Positions 44,283-52,875 of a stretch of DNA of 64,000 nt are shown here, piece by piece. A program made the position numbers and the translations under genes. Each line of letters opens with the position of its first letter. Position 1 is the first letter of the stretch. Under the pieces are notes generated by a model. The model was not told where the DNA came from and did not search any database. It worked only from the letters and a program-made list of their open reading frames with translations. The stretch spans positions 372,001 through 436,000 of the forward strand of contig NZ_CP059556.1 of the NCBI RefSeq assembly GCF_024734405.1, in the 5' to 3' direction. Source of the stretch: Saccharopolyspora gregorii (lineage in GTDB: Bacteria; Actinomycetota; Actinomycetes; Mycobacteriales; Pseudonocardiaceae).

Positions 44283-45530
44283 GTGAACGACATCTTCGCA
44301 AGCCTCGAATCCGAGGTCCGCAGTTACAGCCGCACCTGGCCGACGACGTTCGACAAGGCGGGCGGCAGCTGGCTCTACGGCGAGGACGGCACGCCCTACC
44401 TGGACTTCTTCGCCGGCGCCGGTGCGCTGAACTACGGGCACAACAACCCCCTGCTCAAGCGCAAGCTGATCGAGTACATCGAGCGGGACGGCGTCACGCA
44501 CGGCCTGGACCAGGCCACCGCCGCCAAGCGCGAGTTCCTGGAGACCATCGACGAGAAGCTGCTGAAACCGCGCGGGCTGGACTACAAGGTCCAGTTCCCC
44601 GGGCCGACGGGCACGAACTCGGTGGAGTCCGCGCTGAAGCTGGTCCGGAAGATCACCGGCCGCGAGTCGATCATCAGCTTCACCAACGCGTTCCACGGCA
44701 TGACGCTGGGTTCGCTGTCGGTCACCGGCAACTCGATGAAGCGCGGCGGCGCGGGCATCCCGCTGGTGCACTCCACGCCGATGCCCTACGACAACTACTT
44801 CGACGGGCAGTACCCGGACTTCCTGTACTTCGAGCGGTTGCTGGAGGACAGCGGTTCCGGCCTCAACGAGCCCGCCGCGGTGATCGTGGAGACGTTGCAG
44901 GGCGAGGGCGGCATCAACTCGTCCCGCCCGGAGTGGCTGCGCGGCCTGCGCGAGCTGTGCGACAAGCACGGCATGCTGCTCATCGTCGACGACGTGCAGA
45001 TGGGCTGCGGGCGCACCGGTCCGTTCTTCAGCTTCGAAGAGGCCGGCATCACCCCGGACATCGTCTGCCTGTCCAAGTCCATCGGCGGCTACGGCCTGCC
45101 GCTGGCGCTGACGCTGATCAAGTCCGAGCACGACGTGTGGGAGCCCGGCGAGCACAACGGCACGTTCCGCGGCAACAACCCCGCGTTCGTGACGGCGTCC
45201 GAGGCGCTGAAGCTGTACTGGAGCGACGACGAGCTCCAGCGCGGCACCATCGCCAAGGGCGAGCGCGTCGGCCAGGTCATCGGCGAGATCGCCGACAAGT
45301 ACGAGGGCGGCGTGGCGAAGGGCCGCGGCTTGGCGCGCGGCCTCGGCTTCGAGGACCCGGAGATCGCGGGCAAGATCTCGAAGGCGGCCTTCGACCGGAA
45401 GTTGATCCTGGAGACCTCCGGCCCGCAGAGCGAGGTGATCAAGATCATGCCGCCGCTGACCGTGTCGGATGAAGAGCTGGAGCAGGGTCTTCAGATCATC
45501 GTCGATTCCGTGCAAGCTGTGCTTGCCTGA
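44283..45530 (+). CDS. ectB: Diaminobutyrate-2-oxoglutarate aminotransferase EctB
   Basis: The product is 415 aa from the GTG at 44283, preceded by GGAGG; the frame is open far upstream. It is a class III PLP aminotransferase that makes diaminobutyrate from aspartate semialdehyde. Evidence is [21 protein letters not shown], the Asp of [13 protein letters not shown] and the PLP-lysine segment [10 protein letters not shown] (Lys265). It lies 165 bp after ectA and 93 bp before ectC. Confidence 0.96.
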   Translation: MNDIFASLESEVRSYSRTWPTTFDKAGGSWLYGEDGTPYLDFFAGAGALNYGHNNPLLKRKLIEYIERDGVTHGLDQATAAKREFLETIDEKLLKPRGLDYKVQFPGPTGTNSVESALKLVRKITGRESIISFTNAFHGMTLGSLSVTGNSMKRGGAGIPLVHSTPMPYDNYFDGQYPDFLYFERLLEDSGSGLNEPAAVIVETLQGEGGINSSRPEWLRGLRELCDKHGMLLIVDDVQMGCGRTGPFFSFEEAGITPDIVCLSKSIGGYGLPLALTLIKSEHDVWEPGEHNGTFRGNNPAFVTASEALKLYWSDDELQRGTIAKGERVGQVIGEIADKYEGGVAKGRGLARGLGFEDPEIAGKISKAAFDRKLILETSGPQSEVIKIMPPLTVSDEELEQGLQIIVDSVQAVLA

Positions 45531-45544
45531 CAAAGACGTACGCG

Positions 45545-45577
45545 ACGGCCGGCCCGCCCCAATCCCGGGCCGGCCGT
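45545..45577 (+). promoter_or_regulatory. Strong hairpin between ectB and ectC
   Basis: ACGGCCGGCCCG (45545-45556) and CGGGCCGGCCGT (45566-45577) are perfect 12-bp arms with a 9-nt loop, 14 bases after the ectB stop. No U-tract follows. It may attenuate, stabilise or be a processing point of the ect mRNA. Confidence 0.65.
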
Positions 45578-45623
45578 CTCGTTCGGCACCACCGGTATCC
45601 CCGGCACCCCGAAGGAGGGCATT

Positions 45624-46013
45624 GTGTTCGTTCGCAGGCTCGACGAGGTCGAGAACACCGACGACGACATCCAGACCGAGAACTGGCGCAGCAAGCGCAT
45701 CGTGCTGGCGCGGGAGAAGGTCGGTTTCTCGGTGCACGAGACGACCCTCTACGCCGGAACCGTGAACGACTTCTGGTACGCCAACCACATCGAAGCCGTC
45801 TTCGTGTACGAGGGCGAGGGCGAGCTGGAGAACAAGTCGACCGGTGAGGTCTTCCAGCTCAAGCCGGGCACGCTGTACATGCTCAACGAGCACGACAAGC
45901 ACCAGGTCCGCCCGAAGACCGACATCCGCACGGTCTGCGTGTTCAACCCGCCGGTGACCGGTCGCGAGGTCCACGACGAGAACGGCGTGTACCCGCTGAT
46001 CGTGGAGGACTGA
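45624..46013 (+). CDS. ectC: L-ectoine synthase EctC
   Basis: The product is 129 aa from a GTG preceded by GAAGGAGG. It is a cupin that cyclises N-gamma-acetyl-diaminobutyrate to ectoine. Conserved features are [36 protein letters not shown], the metal His of [10 protein letters not shown] and [15 protein letters not shown]. It is the last gene before a terminator. Confidence 0.97.
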   Translation: MFVRRLDEVENTDDDIQTENWRSKRIVLAREKVGFSVHETTLYAGTVNDFWYANHIEAVFVYEGEGELENKSTGEVFQLKPGTLYMLNEHDKHQVRPKTDIRTVCVFNPPVTGREVHDENGVYPLIVED

Positions 46014-46037
46014 TCCGCCGACGGGTTCTCCGCCTCG

Positions 46038-46080
46038 AACCGCCCACGAGCCGCCGCCGCGGCCGTGGGCGGTTTTTCTT
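46038..46080 (+). terminator. Rho-independent terminator after ectC
   Basis: AACCGCCCACG (46038-46048) pairs with CGTGGGCGGTT (46064-46074) and is followed by a U-rich run TTTTTCTT. It is the only classical intrinsic terminator with a U-tract that I found in the window. It separates ectABC from ectD. Confidence 0.85.
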
Positions 46081-46208
46081 CGCCCGCATTCCGGATGCGT
46101 AATGACCGCGGGACTCGGGTAGCCGAGGAGCGTCTGGTTGCCTGCCGCGGTGCGCGACGCGTCCCCGGGAAGCCGGGGAATTGCCACCGAACGAGGAACC
46201 GAGAAATG

Positions 46209-46237
46209 GCGGCCGATTCCTGCGCGGAATCGGCCGC
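46209..46237 (+). promoter_or_regulatory. Hairpin in the ectD leader
   Basis: GCGGCCGATTCC (46209-46220) and GGAATCGGCCGC (46226-46237) are perfect 12-bp arms around a 5-nt loop. It ends about 15 nt before the AGGAGG ribosome site of ectD, so it could tune ectD translation or read-through. Confidence 0.6.
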
Positions 46238-46269
46238 TCCGGCGGTAATTCGCGAAGGAGGCGCAACTG

Positions 46270-47172
46270 ATGACCGTCGCGGACGTGACGACTCAGGACC
46301 GTTACCCGACTCGGCGAGGCACCGAGTCCGCGTTCATCGAACGCACCGACCCCGTGGTGTGGCCCGGGGTCCGCAGCGGCCCGGCCTCGGCCGAGGACCT
46401 CGCCGCGCACGACGAAAAGGGGTTCCACACGGTGCCTGACCTGCTGTCCCCCGCCGAGGTGCAGGAGTACTGGCAGGAGCTGGACCGGCTCACCAGGGAC
46501 CCGGAGGTGCGCGCGGACGAGCGCACCGTCGTGGAGAAGGATTCCGGCCAGGTGCGTTCCCTGTTCGAGGTGCACCGCACCAGCGAACTGATCGCGGGAT
46601 TGGTGCGGGATCCGCGGGTTCTCGACCGCGCGCGGCAGATCCTGGGATCCGACGTGTACGTGCACCAGAGCCGGATCAACTACATGCCCGGGTTCAAGGG
46701 AAGCGGTTTCTACTGGCATTCCGATTTCGAGACCTGGCACGCCGAGGACGGCCTTCCGGCGCCGCGCGCGGTGAGCATGTCGGTGGCGCTGACCGACAAC
46801 TACCCGTTCAACGGCGGGCTGATGGTCATGCCCGGCGCGCAGCGCACCTACGTGTCCTGCGCGGGGCGCACGCCGGGGGACAACTACAAGTCCTCGCTGA
46901 AGGAGCAGAAGGTGGGGGTGCCGGGCGAGGACGACATCACCCGGCTCGGCTACGAGCACGGCATCGAGCAGTTCACCGGCCCGGCGGGCTCGGCGCTGTG
47001 GTTCGACTCGAACACGATGCACGGGTCCGGGAACAACATCACGCCGTTCCCGCGGTCGAACATCTTCATCGTGTTCAACAGCGTGCACAACGCACCGGTG
47101 GCGCCGTTCGCGGCCGAGCGGCCGCGGCCGGAGTTCGTCGCGGCGCGGGACACCGCGCCCATCACCCGCTGA
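46270..47172 (+). CDS. ectD: Ectoine 5-hydroxylase EctD
   Basis: The product is 300 aa from an ATG preceded by AAGGAGG. It is a Fe(II)/2-oxoglutarate dioxygenase converting ectoine to 5-hydroxyectoine. The iron ligands are His150 and Asp152 (FYWHSDFETWH, the EctD signature) and His251 (NTMHGSGNN). The arginine for 2-oxoglutarate is likely in FPRSNIF. It lies 256 bp after ectC, beyond a terminator, with its own leader hairpin, so its expression is probably set separately. Confidence 0.95.
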   Translation: MTVADVTTQDRYPTRRGTESAFIERTDPVVWPGVRSGPASAEDLAAHDEKGFHTVPDLLSPAEVQEYWQELDRLTRDPEVRADERTVVEKDSGQVRSLFEVHRTSELIAGLVRDPRVLDRARQILGSDVYVHQSRINYMPGFKGSGFYWHSDFETWHAEDGLPAPRAVSMSVALTDNYPFNGGLMVMPGAQRTYVSCAGRTPGDNYKSSLKEQKVGVPGEDDITRLGYEHGIEQFTGPAGSALWFDSNTMHGSGNNITPFPRSNIFIVFNSVHNAPVAPFAAERPRPEFVAARDTAPITR

Positions 47173-47184
47173 CCGCGGTTCCCC

Positions 47185-47213
47185 GGACCGGTGCGCCCCG
47201 GGCGCACCGGTCC
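47185..47213 (+). terminator. Hairpin terminator after ectD
   Basis: GGACCGGTGCGC (47185-47196) and GCGCACCGGTCC (47202-47213) are perfect 12-bp arms with a 5-nt loop, 12 bases after the ectD stop. There is no U-tract. Confidence 0.7.
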
Positions 47214-47357
47214 GGCGTGCGAGCCACCCGGGCGACCGGCACGCTCGTAGCAGGCGTCACACTTGAGTCCCCAGAAGGGTTGGAATCTTGATCCCAATGG
47301 GCGAAGGTGGAGCCGGTTGACGACGTCACCCGTGAACGGGGCGGTCCAGGAGAGCGG

Positions 47358-48230
47358 ATGAGTACACTGCGTCACCCGATCGCAGCGGTGCCCGTGGAGA
47401 TGCGGGACAGCGTCACCACGCCCAGCGCCGCGCGGGTCTACGACTGGTTCCTCGGCGGGGCGCACAACTGGGAGATCGACCGCGCCTTCGGGCAGCGGGT
47501 CGTGGACATCATCCCGGACATCAAGTCCTACACCCGCGAGAACCGCCGCTTCCTGAACCGGGTGGTGCGCCACGCGCTCGACGCCGGGTTCCGGCAGTTC
47601 CTCGACATCGGTTCCGGGCTGCCCACCGTGGGCAACGTGCACGAGGTCGCCGAGCTGCACTGGAGCTCGGCCCCCGGCGCCGACGAGGACCGGGCCCGGG
47701 TCGTCTACGTGGACAACGACCCGGTCGTGCAGTCCCTGGGCGGGCTCATCCTCGACCGGGAGGGCGACCCGCGGCGGCACCACGCGCTGCGCGCCGACCC
47801 GATCGCCGACCCGGACGGGCTGTGGCCGCTGCTGGCCCGCACCGGGGTGTTCGACCTCGACGAGCCGACCTGCCTGCTGATGGTCTCGATGCTGCACTTC
47901 TCGAAGGACTCCGAACACCCGCACGAGTCGGTCGCCGCGCTGCGGGAACGGCTGCCCGCAGGCTCGCTGCTGGCCGTGTCGCACTGGACGACCTCGGACG
48001 CGACCGAGCAGGAGCAGGTGGCGAACGAGCGGCTGGTGGAGGCATACGAGCACTCCACGCACCCCGGTCAGCTGCGCTCCAGCGCGGAGATCCGGGACTT
48101 CTTCGGCGACTTCGAGATGCTGGAGCCGGGACTGGTGTACGCGCCGAGCTGGCGCCCCGACGGCCACGAGGAGTTCACCGGCGACCCGGAGCGGTCCCGG
48201 ATGCTCGCCGGCGTCGCCCGCAAGCGCTGA
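47358..48230 (+). CDS. SAM-dependent methyltransferase (DUF574/Methyltransf_19-like)
   Basis: The product is 290 aa from the ATG at 47358, preceded by AGGAG. It has SAARVYDWFLGGAHNWEIDR at the start, then the SAM site FLDIGSGLPTVGNVHEVA, VYVDNDPVV and LLMVSMLHF. This pattern marks a large actinobacterial methyltransferase family of unknown substrate. Its stop codon abuts that of the following opposite gene with no base between. Confidence 0.88.
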   Translation: MSTLRHPIAAVPVEMRDSVTTPSAARVYDWFLGGAHNWEIDRAFGQRVVDIIPDIKSYTRENRRFLNRVVRHALDAGFRQFLDIGSGLPTVGNVHEVAELHWSSAPGADEDRARVVYVDNDPVVQSLGGLILDREGDPRRHHALRADPIADPDGLWPLLARTGVFDLDEPTCLLMVSMLHFSKDSEHPHESVAALRERLPAGSLLAVSHWTTSDATEQEQVANERLVEAYEHSTHPGQLRSSAEIRDFFGDFEMLEPGLVYAPSWRPDGHEEFTGDPERSRMLAGVARKR

Positions 48231-49283
48231 TCAGGGCGCGGCCAGCTGGGGGTCCAGGCCCAGGTAGCGGCGCTCGTTGAACTTCTCGCCCGCGCAGGAC
48301 GCGCCGAGGTCGTGGCCGATCCGCTCCACCACGTCCGCCAGCTCCAGCCGGGACAGCCACGGCCGCGGCAGCGCCGCCGTGCCGTGCCGGGCGCCGAGCA
48401 GCGCGCCGGTGATCGCCGCGGTGCTGTCGCTGTGCCCGGAGTGGTTCGCCGCGAGGCGCAGCGCCGCCGGGAACTGCTCCGGCCGGGGCAGCGCCAGCGC
48501 GCAGTACACGCCGATGGCCAGCGCCTCCGGCCCGATCCAGCCCTGGCCGAGCCGTTCCACGTGCGCGACGGAGGCGCCCGTCCGGGCCAGGGTCGCGGCC
48601 TCCGCGAGCAGCCCGGCGGTCTCGCCGTCGTCGCGCAGCACGCGGCCGGTGGCCTGGTCCACCGCTTCCGGCAGCCGCCTGCCCTGCACGGCGACCAGGT
48701 GCACGATCAGCGACAGCGTGCCCGCGGACGCCCAGCCGCCCGCGCCGCCGTGGGTGAGCGCGGCGAGCCGGCAGCCGAGGCCGTAGGCGATGGTGGCGCT
48801 GGGGGCGAAGCCGATCGGGGAGCTGCGGTCCACGCCGCCGCAGCCCTTGGAGCTGTTGCGCGGCCGGTCGGGGCTGCCGAGCTCCGGTTCGCCGAGCGCG
48901 CGCAGGCTGGTCAGCCCGGGAGCGCGGCTGGCGTACAGCTCGCCCTCGGCGAGCAGGCCGGTCGCACCGGGCGGCGGCTTCGACTCCTGCTGGGTGACCA
49001 GCCACCGCCGGTAGGCGGCGGTGACGGTCTCCACCGGGCGCCACTGGCCGCCGTTGTTGCCCTGGGTCCACGCGCTGAGGTAGCCCTCGCCGGTGAACAG
49101 CGTCATCTGGGTGGCGTCGCCGAGCAGCGCCTGCGCGGGCGGCTCGGTGATGCCCTGCTCGCCGTGCTCGGCTCGTATCCCGTCGAGCTGCTGGAACTCG
49201 ACGGGCGCGCCGAGCGCGTCGCCGAGCGCCCCGCCGAGCAGGCAGCCCACGGCGCGATCGACCACTGTGGACGGGGTGGGCAC
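48231..49283 (-). CDS. ADP-ribosylglycohydrolase-family protein
   Basis: The product is 350 aa from a GTG preceded by GAAGGAG. The DraG fold is shown by AVGCLLGGALGDALGAPVEF, the metal site GDATQMTLFT (canonical DDTxMT with Gly for the first Asp) and HSDSTAAITGALLGA in place of the usual GDxD/T segment. It may remove ADP-ribose from a protein, nucleic acid or small molecule. The first Asp change suggests altered metal binding. It faces the methyltransferase tail to tail. Confidence 0.85.
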   Translation of the reverse strand: MPTPSTVVDRAVGCLLGGALGDALGAPVEFQQLDGIRAEHGEQGITEPPAQALLGDATQMTLFTGEGYLSAWTQGNNGGQWRPVETVTAAYRRWLVTQQESKPPPGATGLLAEGELYASRAPGLTSLRALGEPELGSPDRPRNSSKGCGGVDRSSPIGFAPSATIAYGLGCRLAALTHGGAGGWASAGTLSLIVHLVAVQGRRLPEAVDQATGRVLRDDGETAGLLAEAATLARTGASVAHVERLGQGWIGPEALAIGVYCALALPRPEQFPAALRLAANHSGHSDSTAAITGALLGARHGTAALPRPWLSRLELADVVERIGHDLGASCAGEKFNERRYLGLDPQLAAP

Positions 49284-49565
49284 GCGGCGGGCTCCTTCTC
49301 GGGCGGCGCTTCGAACGATGATCGATCAGGGGCCGACTCTACTGGGCGGTACCGCGGGCCCGGCGCCGATCCGCCCACCGCGAGCATCTTCGCCGCGTGC
49401 GATGCGGCACCCCGCACCGGACGCCGAGATCGATGAATGATCAACTTTCGCCCACCGGCCGGGTGAGCCGCGCGGTCGCCGGGCGCGGCGCGCGGGAACG
49501 TCACCGTGTTGGGCCGATCGGGTGACGCCCGGCCAGGTGCGGCCGGGTGCCGAGCCGGAGATCGC

Positions 49566-49571
49566 TACCGT
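49566..49571 (+). promoter_or_regulatory. Candidate -10 element for the second AfsR-type gene
   Basis: TACCGT at this position would give a leader of about 80 nt before the chosen ATG at 49663. Confidence 0.3.
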
Positions 49572-49662
49572 GTGTCCGCTTCGCCGAGAGTGGACTCCGC
49601 GAGCCCGGGTGACCGAAACTGGCGAGGATCGAACACGCAGCGAACGGCAGGTGTCGAGGGGC

Positions 49663-52569
49663 ATGCAGGGGCAGGACGCCGTGCCCGGCGGAACGGGCTC
49701 CGACCAGGTCGTCGGCTCCGGCCCGCCCGGGTTCACCTTCCGGGTGCTCGGCCCGCTGGAGGTGCGGCTGGACGGCGAGCCGCTGCGGCTCGGCTCCGCC
49801 TCCGTGCGCGGCGCCTTCGCCTGCCTGCTGATGGAACCGAACCAGCTGGTCTCCATCGACCGGTTGATCGACACCCTCTGGGGCGACGAACCGCCCGCCA
49901 CCGCCCGGACCATCGTGCACGGCTACATCTCGCGGATCCGCCGGCTGCTGCACGGCCACGGCGACCCGGACGCCCCCGGGCGGCCCGAGGTGCTCACCCG
50001 CTCGCCCGGCTACCTGCTGCGCATCGACCCCGAACGCGTCGACGCCCACCGCGCCCGCAAGCTGATCAACGACGCGCACGGCAAGGACGCGGCGGCCCGC
50101 GCCGAGCTGCTCACCGAAGCGCTGCAGCTGTGGCGCGGACCGGTGCTCTCCGGCATCGCCGCCGAACGGCTGCACCAGAGCGTCGGGACCAACCTCGACG
50201 AGCTGCGGCTGCTCGCCCTCGAAGAACGCATCGCCTCCGAGCTCGAACTCGGCAGGCACCACCGCCTCGTCATCGAGCTGTCCGCGCTCGTCGACCAGCA
50301 CCCGCTGCGGGAACGCCTCACCTACCTGCTGATGCTCGCCGGCTACCGCTCCGGCAACCGCGCCGAGGCCCAGGCCCGCTACCACGCGCTGCGCGAACGG
50401 CTCTCGCACGAACTCGGCATCGACCCCGGCCCCGAAGTGCGCACCCTCTACGAGCGGCTGCTGCGCGACGACGAAGCCCTGCTCAGCGGCACCCAGCGGC
50501 AGGCCGACCGGGAGGTCGCCCCCGTCGGCCCGGTGCCCGCCGAGCTCCCGCCCGCCGTCGCCGGATTCGTCGGCCGCGAACGCGAGATGGCCGTGCTGGA
50601 CCGCATGATCGAACGCGACCGCGGGGACACCACGCTGCTCGCCGTGCTCACCGGTACCGCGGGCGTCGGCAAGAGCGCCGTCGCCATCACCTGGGCCCAC
50701 CGCGTCGCGAGCGCCTTCCCGGACGGGCAGCTCTACGCCTCGCTGCGCGGCTTCGACTCCGAGCGGGCGCCGCTGTCCCCGGGCGAGGCGCTGACCAGCA
50801 TGCTCAAGACGCTCGGTGTCGCCGCCGACGCGATCCCCGTCGACCTCGACGACCGGGCCGCGCTGTACCGGTCGCTGCTCGCCGACCGGCGGGTGCTGGT
50901 GCTGCTGGACAACGCCCGCGACTCCGAGCAGGTGCGTCCGCTGGTGCCCTCCAGCTCCCGCTCCCTGGTGCTGGTCACCAGCAGGCGCAGGCTCGACGGG
51001 CTCGTCGTGCGCAGCGGCGCGCGGGTGCTGCCGCTGGAGACGCTGCCCACCGAATCCGCCGTCGCCCTGCTCGACCGGGCGGGCGGCATCGACGGCTCCG
51101 CTGCCGAACCCGAAGCCACCCGCGCGCTCGCCGAGCTGTGCGGCGGGCTGCCGCTGGCGCTGCGCATCGCCGCCGCGCGGCTCGCCGCCAACCCCGCCCG
51201 CGGTGTCGCGAGCCTGGTCCGGGAGCTCACCGACGAGGGCAACCGGCTGCACGCGCTGGACATCGACGACGCCGACACCAGCGTGCGCCGCGCCTTCGAC
51301 ATCTCCTACCGGAACCTGCACCCGGTGCACGCGGCCACCTTCCGGCAGCTCGGCCTGGTGCCCGGGCACACGTTCACCGCGCACGCGGTGGCCGCCGTCT
51401 GCGAGACCGATCCGCCCGCCGCCTACCGGCGGCTGCGGGCGCTGGCGCTGGCGCACCTGGTCACCGAGCCGGAACCGGACCGGTTCGGCATGCACGACCT
51501 GCTGCGGCTCTACGCGCGGGAACTGCTCACCGCCCCGGACGGGCCCGACGCGCGGCCGGAGCACGCGGGCGTCGCGGAACGCGACGAGAAGGCATTCACC
51601 CGGCTGCTGCACTACTACCTGGTGGTCGCCGACCACGCCCGGCGCTTCCTGCGGCCCGCTCGGGACGACCTCGACCTCTCCGGCGACTCGACCATCGAGC
51701 AGCCCGAGATCCGGAACCGGACCGAGGCGCTGGCCTGGTTCGACTCGGAGTGGCCGAACCTGGTCGCCGCGGTGCGCGCGGCGCACGCCCACGGCCTGCA
51801 CGAGTACGCGTGGCGGCTGGTGCGCTGCCAGTTCAACTACCTGGTGGTGCGCTGCCCGTGGGAGGACTGGATCCAGATCTACACGGTGGGCCTGGAGTCG
51901 GCGCGGCTCGCCGCGGACCCGGTCGGGCAGGTGCTGATGCCCGCGGGTCTCGGCGTCGCCTACGCGCGCACCGGCGAGCACGACGAGGCGCTCGCGCACT
52001 ACGCGGACTCCTACCGCTGCGCCGTCGCCACCGGCAACCCCGGTTGGCTGGCGATGGCCCAGGTCAACATGGGTGCGGTGCTGTTCCGTATGAAGCGCTT
52101 CGCGGAGGCGCAGGTGCACTGCCGAGACGCGCTGCGCGCCTACCGCACGCTCGGCGACCGGTACCGGGAAGCGGGGGCGCTGAACAACCTCGCCCAGGTC
52201 GAGCAGGCCAACGGGCGGCTCGCCGAGGCGCTGGAGCACCTGCTCGAAGCCGAGGTGATGTACCGCGAGGCGGACGACCTCGAAACGCTCGCCATGGTGC
52301 TGAACAACTGCGGTGAGGTCAGCATCGAGCTGGGCAGGCTCGACGACGGCGAGGGCTACCACCACGAGGCGCTCGACGTGGCGCAGCGCTGCGGCTCGGC
52401 GATGCACCAGGCCTCGGCCTACCTGGGCCTCGGCGACGTGGCGGTCTCCCGCGGCGACCGGTCGGTGGCCCGCACCCGGTGGGAGACGGCGCTGTCGATC
52501 TACGAGACCGGCGGCTCGCCGCGCGCCGCCCAGGCCAAGGCCCGGTTGACCTCGCTCGACGACGGCTGA
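49663..52569 (+). CDS. AfsR/SARP-type regulator (wHTH, BTAD, NB-ARC-like ATPase, TPR)
   Basis: The product is 968 aa from the ATG at 49663; GTG 49651 and a start at 49522 are alternatives. The winged-helix DNA-binding domain begins FRVLGPLEVRLDG and contains SIDRLIDTLWGDEPP. The BTAD extends to about residue 270. The STAND ATPase has P-loop TGTAGVGKSAVA (about 328), Walker B VLVLLDNARD (about 411) and GGLPLALRIAAARL (about 494). TPR-like repeats fill residues 730-960. This architecture is that of AfsR, a pleiotropic activator of secondary metabolism. A tandem 11-bp repeat follows immediately downstream. Confidence 0.92.
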   Translation: MQGQDAVPGGTGSDQVVGSGPPGFTFRVLGPLEVRLDGEPLRLGSASVRGAFACLLMEPNQLVSIDRLIDTLWGDEPPATARTIVHGYISRIRRLLHGHGDPDAPGRPEVLTRSPGYLLRIDPERVDAHRARKLINDAHGKDAAARAELLTEALQLWRGPVLSGIAAERLHQSVGTNLDELRLLALEERIASELELGRHHRLVIELSALVDQHPLRERLTYLLMLAGYRSGNRAEAQARYHALRERLSHELGIDPGPEVRTLYERLLRDDEALLSGTQRQADREVAPVGPVPAELPPAVAGFVGREREMAVLDRMIERDRGDTTLLAVLTGTAGVGKSAVAITWAHRVASAFPDGQLYASLRGFDSERAPLSPGEALTSMLKTLGVAADAIPVDLDDRAALYRSLLADRRVLVLLDNARDSEQVRPLVPSSSRSLVLVTSRRRLDGLVVRSGARVLPLETLPTESAVALLDRAGGIDGSAAEPEATRALAELCGGLPLALRIAAARLAANPARGVASLVRELTDEGNRLHALDIDDADTSVRRAFDISYRNLHPVHAATFRQLGLVPGHTFTAHAVAAVCETDPPAAYRRLRALALAHLVTEPEPDRFGMHDLLRLYARELLTAPDGPDARPEHAGVAERDEKAFTRLLHYYLVVADHARRFLRPARDDLDLSGDSTIEQPEIRNRTEALAWFDSEWPNLVAAVRAAHAHGLHEYAWRLVRCQFNYLVVRCPWEDWIQIYTVGLESARLAADPVGQVLMPAGLGVAYARTGEHDEALAHYADSYRCAVATGNPGWLAMAQVNMGAVLFRMKRFAEAQVHCRDALRAYRTLGDRYREAGALNNLAQVEQANGRLAEALEHLLEAEVMYREADDLETLAMVLNNCGEVSIELGRLDDGEGYHHEALDVAQRCGSAMHQASAYLGLGDVAVSRGDRSVARTRWETALSIYETGGSPRAAQAKARLTSLDDG

Positions 52570-52875
52570 GCGCCGTCCGCCGTGGACGTTTAGCCGACGT
52601 TTAGCGGGTGTCTAGTGCCCGCTGCGAGAGTGTCTTGCGTGCGGGTCGGCAGCAGCTGAGACCCGCACCGGGCGGCACTGGGGGAAATCCGAGGGGGGAT
52701 TGCCGCCCGGCCGTCCCGGCCGAGCCCGCGCGAGCGGGCGGGTCGGGGCGGACACTCCGGAACGGGGTGCTCGGAGGGATCCGGGAGGGCGTGGGGGTGG
52801 GTGCGGACCTTTGGGAGGGGGATGCTCGGAGGTCCGCACTTCGTCTTCCCGCCCCCGATCACCCCGGCCTCCTGA
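52570..52875. other. Intergenic region between the AfsR-type and SGNH genes, possible small transcript
   Basis: Besides the tandem box it holds a hairpin TGCGGGTC/GACCCGCA (52640-52667) and a perfect 10-bp inverted repeat GTGCGGACCT/AGGTCCGCAC (52801-52839). The latter could end a rightward transcript of about 200 nt. A 17-codon ORF (ATG 52822) with a G-rich ribosome-site-like run starts in its loop. No recognised gene is present. Confidence 0.4.
52585..52617 (+). promoter_or_regulatory. SARP-like operator: three 11-bp tandem repeats
   Basis: The units are GACGTTTAGCC, GACGTTTAGCG and GGTGTCTAGTG, back to back with exact 11-bp period. SARP activators bind heptamer direct repeats at 11-bp intervals next to the -35 position. 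It begins 15 bp after the stop of the AfsR-type gene. A weak -10-like GAGAGT lies 8 bp beyond the last unit. Confidence 0.6.

Noticed and set aside
10042-49275. Recurrent TCCACAGTGGA-like palindrome (10042, 15866, near 49262), resembling DnaA-box TGTCCACA
   Set aside because: Copies are few, one is inside a coding start, and there is no clustering, AT-rich unwinding region or dnaA/dnaN gene, so an origin is not supported.
49501-52407. Minus-strand open frame of 968 codons opposite the AfsR-type gene
   Set aside because: The plus strand carries clear wHTH, BTAD, P-loop and TPR features. The opposite frame is a His/Gln/Arg/Val-rich shadow.
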